NCBI GenBank assembly: GCA_001655205.1
Contig: LPNZ01010013.1
Span: 1 to 21,269, forward strand
Source: Lenisia limosa
Taxonomy: Eukaryota > Breviatea
Reading direction: 5' to 3'
DNA length: 21,269 bases
Shown: piece by piece, positions 1 to 9,300 of the stretch
How the letters are laid out: each line of letters opens with the position of its first letter
Numbering within the stretch: the first letter of the stretch is position 1
Made by a program: the position numbers and the translations under genes
The notes under the pieces: model-generated
The model's database searches: none
What the model was told of the DNA's origin: nothing
What the model saw: only the letters and a program-made list of their open reading frames with translations

Positions 1-87
1 GGGGGTAACATGATATTTCATTTCCAGGCAAGTGCTCTTGGAAGGCTTCAGCCATACTGTCTTATTGTCTTCTCCCTCATCTTTCAG

Positions 88-1202
88 CGCCCGAGGTTGT
101 GAAGGGCCTGCCCTACGGTCCCGAGGTGGACTGGTGGGGTGTCGGCTGCCTTCTCTACGAAATGCTCACCGGAATCGTGGGGGGTCTGAGAAGATTTCTT
201 TTCCACATTATTGCTCTCCCTTCTTTTAATTGTTTTGCTTATTGTGACTATTTCAGCCCCCGTTCTACAGTGAAACTTCTGAAAAAGAAACGTTCGACAA
301 CATCCTTAAGTAGGCTTTGAGGAGATCGCCGGTGTACTGTTCTGTTGATTCATTTCTTCCTTTCATGCTTTTCTCACGGTCCTTTTTTCTTTACAATTGT
401 ATGTTTTCTTTCCTTATTGTTTCCACCTCTCACATTGCAGGGGTACTCCCGACTATCCCCCCTATCTGCCTTCTGACGCCCAGTGTCTCATTGAACAGGT
501 GAGGGGACCTAGTAACTTTTTTGTATACGATAGTCTCATCATTCTTCTCTTGTAGGGTATTAGCTTAGTACTGTTATCACTCTTGTAGCTTTTGACTGTG
601 GATGCGTCACAGCGTCTTGGTTCCGGTACAAATGGCGCCAACGCAATCAAGGTTTGCACGTGGTTGTAGAACTGTCAACTTTTTCAAAAAAGAGGAGAGG
701 GATGAACTTGTTCTAACATGAATTGTGCGTTATCTATTTTTTCTTTCTTTTCGCAAGCCTTTTCTTGAACTCATTCTTGCTACTCCTCCACCGTATCCTC
801 CTCTTATTAATGAGTAGTGCTACCTTAATTGATCACACTCACCCCCCCCCCCCNNNNNNNNNNNNNNNNNNNNNNNNNNNNNNNNNNNNNNNNNNNNNNN
901 NNNNNNNNNNNNNNNNNNCGCGAGATTGCGCCACCCCTCGGGTTCAAGCCGAAGCTGGACAGCGAGCTGGATGTTCGGCACTTTGACGCCGAATTCACGT
1001 GTCAGGACCCCCTGGATTCTGATGACGAGGTGCGTGCAGTCCTCGTTGATAGACTGGTGCTTTTTTGACCATCCACCCTTTGCAAACGTGTGATAGTTGT
1101 ACACGACCAAATTGCTTACTTCTTCAGGACCAAGGCAACACCAACTTGGACACTCATTTCGAAGGATTCACTTATGTTGATCGCTCTCTTCTTGATAGCT
1201 AA
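88..1202 (+). CDS. AGC-family protein kinase, p70 S6 kinase-like (3' part)
   Basis: Serine/threonine kinase, C-terminal half. Exons seen: 88-176, 257-309, 441-498, 589-651, one starting inside the gap and ending at 1029, and 1128-1202 (TAA). Joined, they give the APE motif (APEVV), subdomain IX (VDWWGVGCLLYEMLTG), a PPF loop, DNILK, the PPYLPSDAQCLIEQLL helix, and the subdomain XI arginine in SQRLGSG. The AGC tail follows: FKPK, SELDVRHFDAEFT, and a hydrophobic motif FEGFTYV near the stop. The SELDVxxFDxxFTxQxPxDSxD pattern and FxGFTYV match S6K better than PKC, Akt or SGK, from remembered family features. In S6K the Thr of FxGFTY is the TORC1 site. The turn-motif equivalent reads LDSDDE, without the usual Pro after Ser. 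The protein stops about 8 residues after the hydrophobic motif, so the S6K autoinhibitory tail is absent. The exon carrying the expected HPFF segment is lost in the gap at 854-918. The ATP-binding lobe lies upstream of the window. Confidence 0.8.
854..918. other. Assembly gap inside the kinase gene
   Basis: 65 N, preceded by a 12-bp C run at 842-853. It removes the acceptor and first codons of the exon that resumes at 919 (REIAPP). The kinase model is broken here by assembly, not by mutation. Confidence 0.95.
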
Positions 1203-1549
1203 GCTCTTTTAAATTAAGTTTCTTTTCTGTATGGTACATTTCCATTTCTTTTCGATATTATGCATTTATTAGTATGGGTACTGCTGGATTTCCCCTGTGG
1301 TGTAAGACTTAGTCATGGCGATCAACGTCACATCACTTATCCCTCCTCACTGACCACCTGACCATAGTTCGTGTGGACTTCATTCCCTTCTGATTATTTT
1401 TATAGATGCAGCTGTCAGAATATCACTCAGATTTTCTTTCAAAGTTTTTGCTTGTGGGGGGGGGGGGTCCACATTCACAACGTCATGCATATGATATAGA
1501 AAATTGAAAAAGAAACCTAGAAAACAAAAACAAAACAAACATGAAACAC
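1203..1549. other. Convergent intergenic region, kinase / GLE1 3' ends
   Basis: 347 bp between the kinase stop and the GLE1 stop on the opposite strand; both 3' UTRs must lie here. I see no canonical AATAAA at the expected distance on either strand, only T-rich stretches. A 12-bp G run is at 1456-1467. No coding potential recognised. Confidence 0.7.
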
Positions 1550-4500
1550 TTATTGGATATTGAACCCCTCTGGTACCTTGACTTCTTTCTTGGATTCCCT
1601 CACAAGCTGCTGAAGCTGTGCCTGAAGTGTCAGCGACCTTAAGGACTGTGGGGATATAAAGATTTCTTAAGTATTGTGTGTAATGGTATGCTAAAAAAAC
1701 CCCTCCCGTTACACACCCTGCTAACCTTTACCGTTGGAATACCTTCGGGAATAACAGGTATGATGGACTTTTCAATATAAGTCACTAGTTTCGGAAACTG
1801 GTGTGGGAACCGTTTATTCAGAGTATACCCGCCATTCTGTAGGAGTCATCAAAAGCTCACGCGTACGTAATAAAGCATCACCCTCTTACCTGCAGCAAAG
1901 CAACGAGCACATGACCCGACACTTTTCGAACTTTGCTGTTCAGCAATCGGGCCACAACCGTCCAGAGATCGTTGTAGTACATGGGCTTGTCTTAAGGGTG
2001 ACAGAGGAACAGGGAAAGAGGTTCTAACCCAATACAAAGACCACTGAAAACCATACTACAGTAACAGCCAGTCAGCTCACCTTCGCCAAGATAGTCGATA
2101 GAGCAGTACGCAGCATAGAGAGAAGCATAGCCCCTCATCCTCTCCCAAAACTGCGATTCTGACTCGAGTTTATCGTCAGGGCCTTTCTGTGGGAAGATAT
2201 ATAACATGATTGAAAACATTGCCACTCTTGATCAATAACACCTTATTATTCCGTCACCCTTGCTAGCACCATGCCGACCTTGTATCCTGCTGAAAGTCGG
2301 AATTCCTCTGCTGTCTGGTTCTGAAATATAATGGGCAATATTTTTTTGGAATTCCACAAGGTTCTTTGAAACACGAGCTTACTATCCTACTCCACCCAAA
2401 AAGGACAAAAAAAAAGTCAACCTGATGAACAGTAGTATCCAGCCCTGGGAATACTTACCTTGTCCTTAGCAGGGAATTTCGGGGCCAAATACGGGCAGTG
2501 TCTGAATAAGAGGGCCATGTAAAGGTCATGAAGCTCAGGAAACTCCTTGACAAGCATAATCATGACACAAGCAATGGGGAATGATGAAGACTGAACAGGT
2601 GAATTTCAATCAAAGGAAGGCACAAGCTGAATCCATCCATAACAGATGTATCCAAGACAAAGACCCGATCGACCCACGGGATGGACATGACATTGTGACG
2701 ATCCCTGATCGACGAATTTATTGGCAACGATGATTCTGACGTAAGTCTGAATAGCCAAATCGCCTTGTTGTTGCAGCACGGCTTTCAACGCATCGGCCTA
2801 AGAGATATGACGGTAATGATCAAGAGAGTACATAAAACAAAATGATCAACAGATCTGAATCGAACCTTGGCGATGATCTGTGCCTGGGAAGCTGAGATCT
2901 GAGAGATCGGAACGTGAATGGCCTTTTTGATGGACTGTCTCAAGGTCCTAAACTCGTAACAGGGCAGAGGCTTAAAATCAAATCTTTTGCTAATGTGCCC
3001 ATGCGATATGCATATTCGAGTCGCCTTCTCACAAAAACCCATTGGGCTTACATTAAGCCAGGAATGACAACAATACACCAATCCGTTGTCCTCACTTATG
3101 CTCATTGGTTGTAGCATGGATAAGGGAATCAGCGTGTGTCTTCAGCGTCTCGTAATTGGTCATAATTTCATTGTAGCTCTTCTCAGCGGCAACAGAGGGG
3201 AATACTATATAATTAGTCCGGAAATGGGAAAGATACATATAATATCATATAGTTTAGCAAAGTTACCCCAAACTGATACAATACACTACCCCAACCCGAA
3301 GCCGAGAGGCCAGCTGCAACAGTTGTGGGTTTAGAAGGCGGGGTTTTGGACGGAGCATCGGGTATGGCGGCGGGGGCTGCCTTCTTGTCGGGGGTGGCTA
3401 TGAAATGACCATGTGCTCATTGTGTTGGAGCAACAAAAACAATCTTAGGGCGCCTACTTGGGAGAGTGGAGGTTGTGGTATTTATCAGGCCAGCAAAAGG
3501 TGACGACTTGGGGGGTTCTGCTTCCTTCTAAAAAATGGATTTTGCGTGTAAAATAGTCAAAATACTAAGTAGAAGATTTGCTATTGGCAATAGGCTTCCT
3601 TTTTGGGTTCGTTTAATAGTCCCATTTCATCTCAAAAACTCATTTCAAAACACCACACAACCCTGCCCACTTCCTCTTTGGGTTTGACCGTCAGAATATC
3701 AACCGGTTTGTTCAGCTCCAACTTTGGCTTTGGTGGAGTCTTCGGCTGAACGGTTGGAATTGGGCCACTTGCACAACCTCATACACTCCGAATATTCAGA
3801 ACAAATGCTGAAAAACAGACTCCTCCCCATGGTATTGTGTATTTCATTTAAATTTAAACAATAAGCTCTCAAACACTGAACGTCATCTTCATGTCGCTCA
3901 CTTTTGTTTTCTCTTTCAGTAACTCCAAACGCTTCAGCTCAGCTTCCTTCAACTGCTGCAGTCTTTTGGCCTCTTCATCATATCGCTTCTGCATACCAGT
4001 AAAGAGAAGGGTGGTATTTCTGAAAGATCCTTCCATACTTTACTTTTGCTGAGATAAATGATTCCAAATCTTAAGTCTCCTCAGGAGTAAGATTGTCAGC
4101 TTACTTGTTCTTCGAGGATCTTTATTCTCTCTTGGCGAAGTTGTTCCCTTTCTCTTTCCATCTCCTTTCGCTCGTTTAGGGCTTTTCTTCTCTCAAGATC
4201 TAGACAATCACGAGGACAAGGCAGAAAGCAACTAAGCACATACCAACTTTCCACAGTTGAAAACTCTTGTATAATAAGCCTGAAGTATCCCCACCACCAT
4301 TATTATTCCATCCCATCCCACAATCAGCTGACGCCTGGGCCTCGCAATAGCTCATCAAGAGACTGCGAATATTGTCTTCTTCCGACGGTGCCCCCCTGTC
4401 ACAATGAAAATCGCTCAGCAAGACGTTTATGCTCAATGGATTTATTAAAAACCTCGATAAATATGTATCTTTTTGGAGAGTAGGGACGACTATAGCAAGG

Positions 4501-5895
4501 AAAGTTAAAATAAGTCAGGTAAAGCTGGTTGCTCACAGAGACAGGGTCGATAGTCGTGAAGATTGTACCTCCGGGACTAAACTGTCAGAAAAAAAAAAAA
4601 TAGTACTAGCGGAAGTTACAAACCCAAACTAGAGGCTAATTAACTCAGCCTCAAGGTCAAAGCTTCTTCTCACCCCCAGTGTTGTTTCCTACAATTACAG
4701 CAATCACTCTCGATGCGCTCCACTGATATGCACAACCACAACCATAATATATATACTATATATATATAGTATATGATATATCATATATGATATATAAGTA
4801 CCTCTTTATATGATCCTTATTTTTACAATCTCCATCCAAACAACCAGCAACCTTCGTCGTCAAGAGATGCCAGGATACTTTGTCGCAATGCAGTCTAAAG
4901 GGGTAACATACTGCAGCTACCTCAGTTGATGATGCTACAGAAACAAGAAGAAAAATGTCTATTAATATAATAAGGCGTGTAACACTCCATCTATTCACAT
5001 CAACAAGCCATCTTAATATCAGGAAAGCATCCTCACGTAATATGTTAACATTTCGTTCTTTGATCAACATAGTCATTCCAAGCTGCCCTTTGCCTGCTCA
5101 CCTCCACTCTAGCTTGGTTGAGGGGCTGCGGCTCCCCAAACAGGTTCATGCGGGTTGGTCTGGTGTGGTAATAAAATGGGGGGGTGGGTATGAAACGAAT
5201 GAAAAAACCCTCCACAAAAATGCATTTAAAAATCGGTTAATGTTGGAGAGAAAGAATTGTACTTTGTGACAGTAATTAAGCCTTGGTATTACGTATTGAA
5301 TTCCATATTAATCTTGAACAAAGAGATGGACACAGTCCAGGACGTGATGNNNNNNNNNNNNNNNNNNNNNNNNNNNNNNNNNNNNNNNNNNNNNNNNNNN
5401 NNNNNNNNNNNNNNNNNNNNNNNNNNNNNNNNNNNNNNNNNNNNNNNNNNNNNNNNNNNNNNNNNNNNACTCTTCTTCTTCTGTTGTTGATCCGTCGACT
5501 TCTGGGGGAGGGGGAATAGTTTCAGTTGTTTTGGCAGGCGTTGGGAGTGTTTCAAATGATTTTGTAAAGTAGAGGGAGGTGGTAGCTTGGGGAGGAGGCT
5601 TGGGGACATAAGAAGAGGTGAGATTCTGCCGCTGAGACGCTCTCAGAGCCGACGCTCGTAAGTAATAGTTTTCATCTTCATCTTCAGTGCTTCCATCATT
5701 GCCGTCAGGATCGTTTTCTTCAAGAGATGCTTTCACTAAATCTTTACCAACCGCTTCCATAGAAAACGCAGACTTATAGTTGACTTCCGCATATCCTAAA
5801 CATGGTGAGAATGGTGCATGGAAATATAGCTTCTTCATACGTCCAGAAAAGTGAACATCAGGTTCTGTAGGGCTCTCTGTCGGAACACTGGCCAT
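1550..5895 (-). CDS. GLE1: GLE1-like mRNA export factor (nucleoporin)
   Basis: GLE1 activates the DEAD-box ATPase DDX19/Dbp5 at the cytoplasmic face of the nuclear pore, with IP6, to release exported mRNPs. Minus-strand exons (5' to 3'): 5895-5469 (runs into gap), 5159-5102, 4934-4921, 4581-4537, 4395-4322, 4199-4105, 3988-3877, 3777-3671, 3527-3458, 3397-3285, 3205-3096, 2947-2866, 2797-2687, 2590-2459, 2320-2258, 2186-2081, 1990-1890, 1797-1732, 1645-1550 (TAA at 1550-1552). Phases agree throughout. Layout: acidic, Pro/Ser-rich N-terminus; a charged coiled coil (4199-3877: ERRKALNERKEMERERE, KRYDEEAKRLQQLKEAELKR); a Pro/Lys linker; then the GLE1 helical domain, with KKAIHVPISQIS, KFVDQG, SFPIACV, HCPYLAPKFP, ESQFWERMRGYASLYAAYCS and a final PEGFNIQ, each at the place human GLE1 has its counterpart. 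About 660 residues plus gap content, against about 698 in human. Start at 5895 chosen for good context (A at -3, G at +4) and an in-frame upstream stop. Less certain: donors at 3876 and 2686, and the assignment of the N-terminal exon 5895-5469, separated by the gap. Confidence 0.88.
4751..4795. repeat. Cluster of overlapping AT palindromes
   Basis: Three overlapping perfect inverted repeats in a GLE1 intron: 4751-4774 (24 bp, centred on TATATA, arms carrying CT/AG), 4770-4787 (18 bp) and 4776-4795 (20 bp). Almost pure A/T, able to extrude cruciforms or fold as alternative hairpins in RNA. The rest of the long intron stretch 4582-5101 shows only the candidate microexon. Confidence 0.85.
4921..4934 (-). 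other. GLE1: Candidate 14-nt microexon of GLE1
   Basis: On the minus strand a pyrimidine-rich acceptor ending CTGTAG is followed by 14 nt and then a GTAGCT donor. The exon upstream (5159-5102) ends in phase 0. The 14 nt encode HHQL plus two bases, and the next exon (4581-4537) needs exactly that phase 2. Inserting it therefore joins two otherwise incompatible exons. Transcript support is needed; another exon hidden elsewhere in 4582-5101 would also do. Confidence 0.45.
5350..5468. other. Assembly gap in the GLE1 N-terminal region
   Basis: 119 N. The N-terminal exon runs into it through a glutamate stretch (TTEEEE). The minus-strand sequence on its other side (below 5350) does not look coding, so the exon end and probably its donor are hidden here. 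At least one exon boundary in phase 2 is needed before 5159. Confidence 0.95.
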
Positions 5896-6332
5896 AATGA
5901 TGGCCGTCTAGTACAATAGGTGATATATCTAAAGGATACCTTCGATAAAATTCCACATGCTCTTTCTCTTACTTTTCTATGATCTAACAGATCTACTTTC
6001 CTTTTTTGCCAAATTAGGCAAGAATGGCACTCTCTTTATGAAGAAAATGTTCCAATCATTGCGTTATTTCTTTGTGTCTTCTCTTCCAGTTGTGTTCTTT
6101 GAGACACAAGCGCTATCAGTAGAAAAGGCTCTCTTCGTTGCATTTTTAAGAGGAGCGCTGGATGCAAGTACTGAAGTATGTGACGGGATAGTCACACCGG
6201 GAACGCCCGTATTGTGGACCATTTGAATGTGCATGGTGACTTTTTCATTTGAATGATTTCTAACAAAGTAGAGCGCTAGCCCCCGTGACACGATTTTCTG
6301 CCTTGCAAACAGTTCGGCACTTACGGACCATT
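5896..6332. promoter_or_regulatory. Divergent intergenic region, GLE1 / aconitase
   Basis: 437 bp lie between the two start codons, which point away from each other, so both promoters and 5' UTRs should be here. On the minus side TACTAG immediately precedes the GLE1 start context, so a 5' UTR intron is possible. Short open frames exist on both strands around 6064-6230 (minus: a Ser/Thr/Ala-rich peptide), but none matches a family I know. No clear TATA box or initiator could be assigned. Confidence 0.55.
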
Positions 6333-6339
6333 ATGACAA
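6333..6339 (+). other. ACO1: 7-nt first coding exon of aconitase
   Basis: ATGACAA followed by a GTAAGG donor. It ends in phase 1, and the acceptor ATTTAG at 6461-6466 supplies two A's, giving Met-Thr-Lys-Asn-Pro-Phe, closely like the Met-x-x-Asn-Pro-Phe start of this family. The intron (6340-6466) contains the gap 6359-6450. A 5' extension or a different first exon inside the gap is the alternative. Confidence 0.65.
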
Positions 6340-9300
6340 GTAAGGGGGGGGGGGGGGGNNNNNNNNNNNNNNNNNNNNNNNNNNNNNNNNNNNNNNNNNN
6401 NNNNNNNNNNNNNNNNNNNNNNNNNNNNNNNNNNNNNNNNNNNNNNNNNNTGATCTGATTATTTAGAAAATCCCTTTGATGAGACATCTCTCAGAACCCT
6501 TGAGGTACACTCAGATTTGATTTGGATGAAACAAAAGCCAAAAATATTCCATTGGCTGGCATCATTTCAATAATACTTAGATGCGTTCCTCATGGTATCT
6601 AGGTTAATGGTAGCGAGTACTCTTATTACGACATTAGAGCGCAATGCTCTCACCTTGGTAGGAGATTTGATGTTGCAATGGGGACTGCCTTTTCACTGAT
6701 TTGCAAACAAATTATTAACGAAAGACCGGGTTAACTTCTTATAGACAAACTACCATACTCGATCCGCGTATTACTCGAGGCAGCCATCAGAAAATGTGAC
6801 AAGTCCGAGGGTATAGTATACATCATAGAATAGGTCAACCAACCACAGCAGTTTCCCCAATATCCCTTCAATATCAACCATTCTACATGACAATTCAGCT
6901 TCTCGGTTACTGAAGCGGACGTTGCCACTGTGAAAAACTGGGAACAAACTTCAAAGGTAAGTAACTACACATACTGCGCGCAATACCAAGTTTTTCTAAA
7001 TTTCAGGAAGGGAAGGAAATTGCCTTTTCCCCCTCGAGGGTTATTCTTCAAGATTTCACGTAAGCGTAGCCTATTCCCTTTGACTTTTATTAATCAATAA
7101 AACATAATGCCATTCCTTGACTTTCAACCTGGATACTGGACTTCCCATACTGATAGTGTAGAGGAGTGCCAGCAGTGGTGGACTTAGCGGCCATGCGAGA
7201 TGCCCATAAACGACTGGGTAGGCATATAATAACAAAAGAAATCATCATGCTTCGTCTTGGAGGTAAAACCTGCAACATCAGCAGTAACTCTCATAGGAGG
7301 AGACCCATCCAAAATCACCCCCCAAACCCAAGTGGATTTGGTCATAGATCACAGTGTTCAGGTTGACGTTGCAGGAGTGTATNNNNNNNNNNNNNNNNNN
7401 NNNNNNNNNNNNNNNNNNNNNNNNNNNNNNNNNNNNNNNNNNNNNNNNNNNNNNNNNNNNNNNNNNNNNNNNNNNNACGTCCAGTCGTGTCCTTTATTTC
7501 TGACCTTTATAGTCCCACTGCTGTGGCTGACAATATGAAAAAGGAGTTTGAGAGGAACCACGAGAGATTCGCATTCCTGAAGTGGGGGAGCTCAGCCTTC
7601 GACAATCTCCGCATTATTCCGCCGGGGGGTGGCATTGTGCACCAGGTATGATAGTTGGCGTGCGATACTGCTATGTACTTTGTTATATACACTTTATTGG
7701 GGCTTTGAACACGAGTAACTGCGTTAGTTGTGTGATGCGTTGTTGCTCCCTGTCCCACCTAAACAGTTCTCATGATGAATTTATCAGCTTTACAATTCCA
7801 GGTCAATTTAGAGTACCTTGCCCACGTGGTCATGAAAGGCAAAGACAACCTGGTATATCCTGATAGCCTTGTGGGCACCGACTCGCATACGACAATGATC
7901 AACGGTCTTGGCGTCACGGGATGGGGTGGGAGGGCTTCAGGTTCAGGTTCAATAGGATCCGCCCGGTAATGGTTAACTTACATTGTGTTAAAATTTTATG
8001 TGATATTCAATCCACGGCTTGGGTTGAGATTTTTCGAAATTTTTTAAAACTCAAACAAAATGGACGTTAGACTTTCTACTTTTCGCCTTGTCTTATTCCT
8101 TCAGGTGTAGGAGGTATCGAAGCCGAAGCGGTCATGCTTGGCCAACCGATCAGACTCACTTTACCAGAGGTTGGTCAAAACAACTTCTTTAGAATGAGCA
8201 ACTGATAACATTGATAATAGGGATCAAATCATAGAATATATAATGCACAAATAATATCCGTTCCAGAGTATCAAATCTGACATATCAGGTTGTGGGCTTC
8301 AACTTACACGGTACCCTTCCGCCAACTTCAACCGCCACTGATCTGGTGCTGACTGTCGTCCAGGTGGGGTGTTTGGTTCCCAATTTCTCATACTATATCG
8401 AGGAGTTATCGAACTCACTTTGGACAAATCCACCTCCATCCTTCACAGGGACAGTGCGTTAATGTTTTTAAAGTGACTGTTCTTCAGCTGCTGCGCCAAA
8501 CCGGAGTGGTCGGCAAGTTTATTGAGTTCTACGGCCCGGGCTTATCTGGACTGAGCATTGCCGATCGCGCCACTATCGCGTAAGCTCCAATATGTTTATT
8601 TGCTTGTTGGTAAACATAAAGATCTACAGTAGATACTTAATCATGTCACCAATTTAGCAACATGTGCCCTGAATACGGTGCCACCATGGGCTTCTTTCCT
8701 CCTGATGAGGAGTCCCTGAATTATCTCCGGTGGCTGGGGCTGTGACTACATCACTGGGGGTTGAGACATTTCTTGCCATGTCTATGATTTGGTTTGATCA
8801 AAGGCGAAAATATTATGTATGTTGATCACATCCACTTAACGGAGGCCTATTGACTTGTGACCTGTGTCATCCCTTAGAACCACTGATAGAGGAGACCAAG
8901 CAACGTTGTGTGAGAAGTATCTCAAGGCTCAGGTACGAATACAATTGAGAATAACTGTAACAATATACTATTTAAGCAGGAGTCCAATTAAATTGCGAAA
9001 ACAATGTTTTTTTGGAATTTCGCCGTGGAATATTGCAAGAATATGCACTTTTCTGGGTCAACTCCAAGTGATTGGAAGATATAATATTTTTTCGTTTTCT
9101 AGGTATTAACTTTTCCTGAAATATTGGTCAAATCGTAAAGTTTCTAGTCTAAAATCACCCATAGAAAGTTTCTGGTCTATAATCACCCATAGAAAGTACT
9201 AAATTCTATTAATTTAGATAATGATTTATAAAGTGATGTAAAACAGAGACATTACTGTGCCCTCAGGAATTCAGCTAAAAATCTCACGGAAACGATTAAA

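Noticed and set aside
1456-1467. G runs as telomeric or G-quadruplex elements
   Set aside because: Isolated homopolymers without the repeated spaced tracts of telomeres or quadruplexes; several sit at gap edges and may be assembly artefacts.
5957-6226. Plus-strand open frame upstream of aconitase, as a possible mitochondrial presequence
   Set aside because: It does not splice in phase to the aconitase exon at 6467 through any site I can see, and ATGACAA at 6333 gives the expected family N-terminus.
6064-6291. Minus-strand Ser/Thr-rich open frame, as an extra GLE1 N-terminal exon
   Set aside because: GLE1 has a well-placed start at 5895 with an in-frame stop upstream; no splice link was found. 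Kept only as an unexplained stretch.
6812-6915. In-frame stops in the aconitase region, suggesting a pseudogene
   Set aside because: All stops fall inside introns with GT-AG ends. The spliced frame is intact over 891 codons with every catalytic motif present.
9137-9192. CRISPR-like repeat
   Set aside because: Only two adjacent copies without spacers, inside an intron of a eukaryotic gene.
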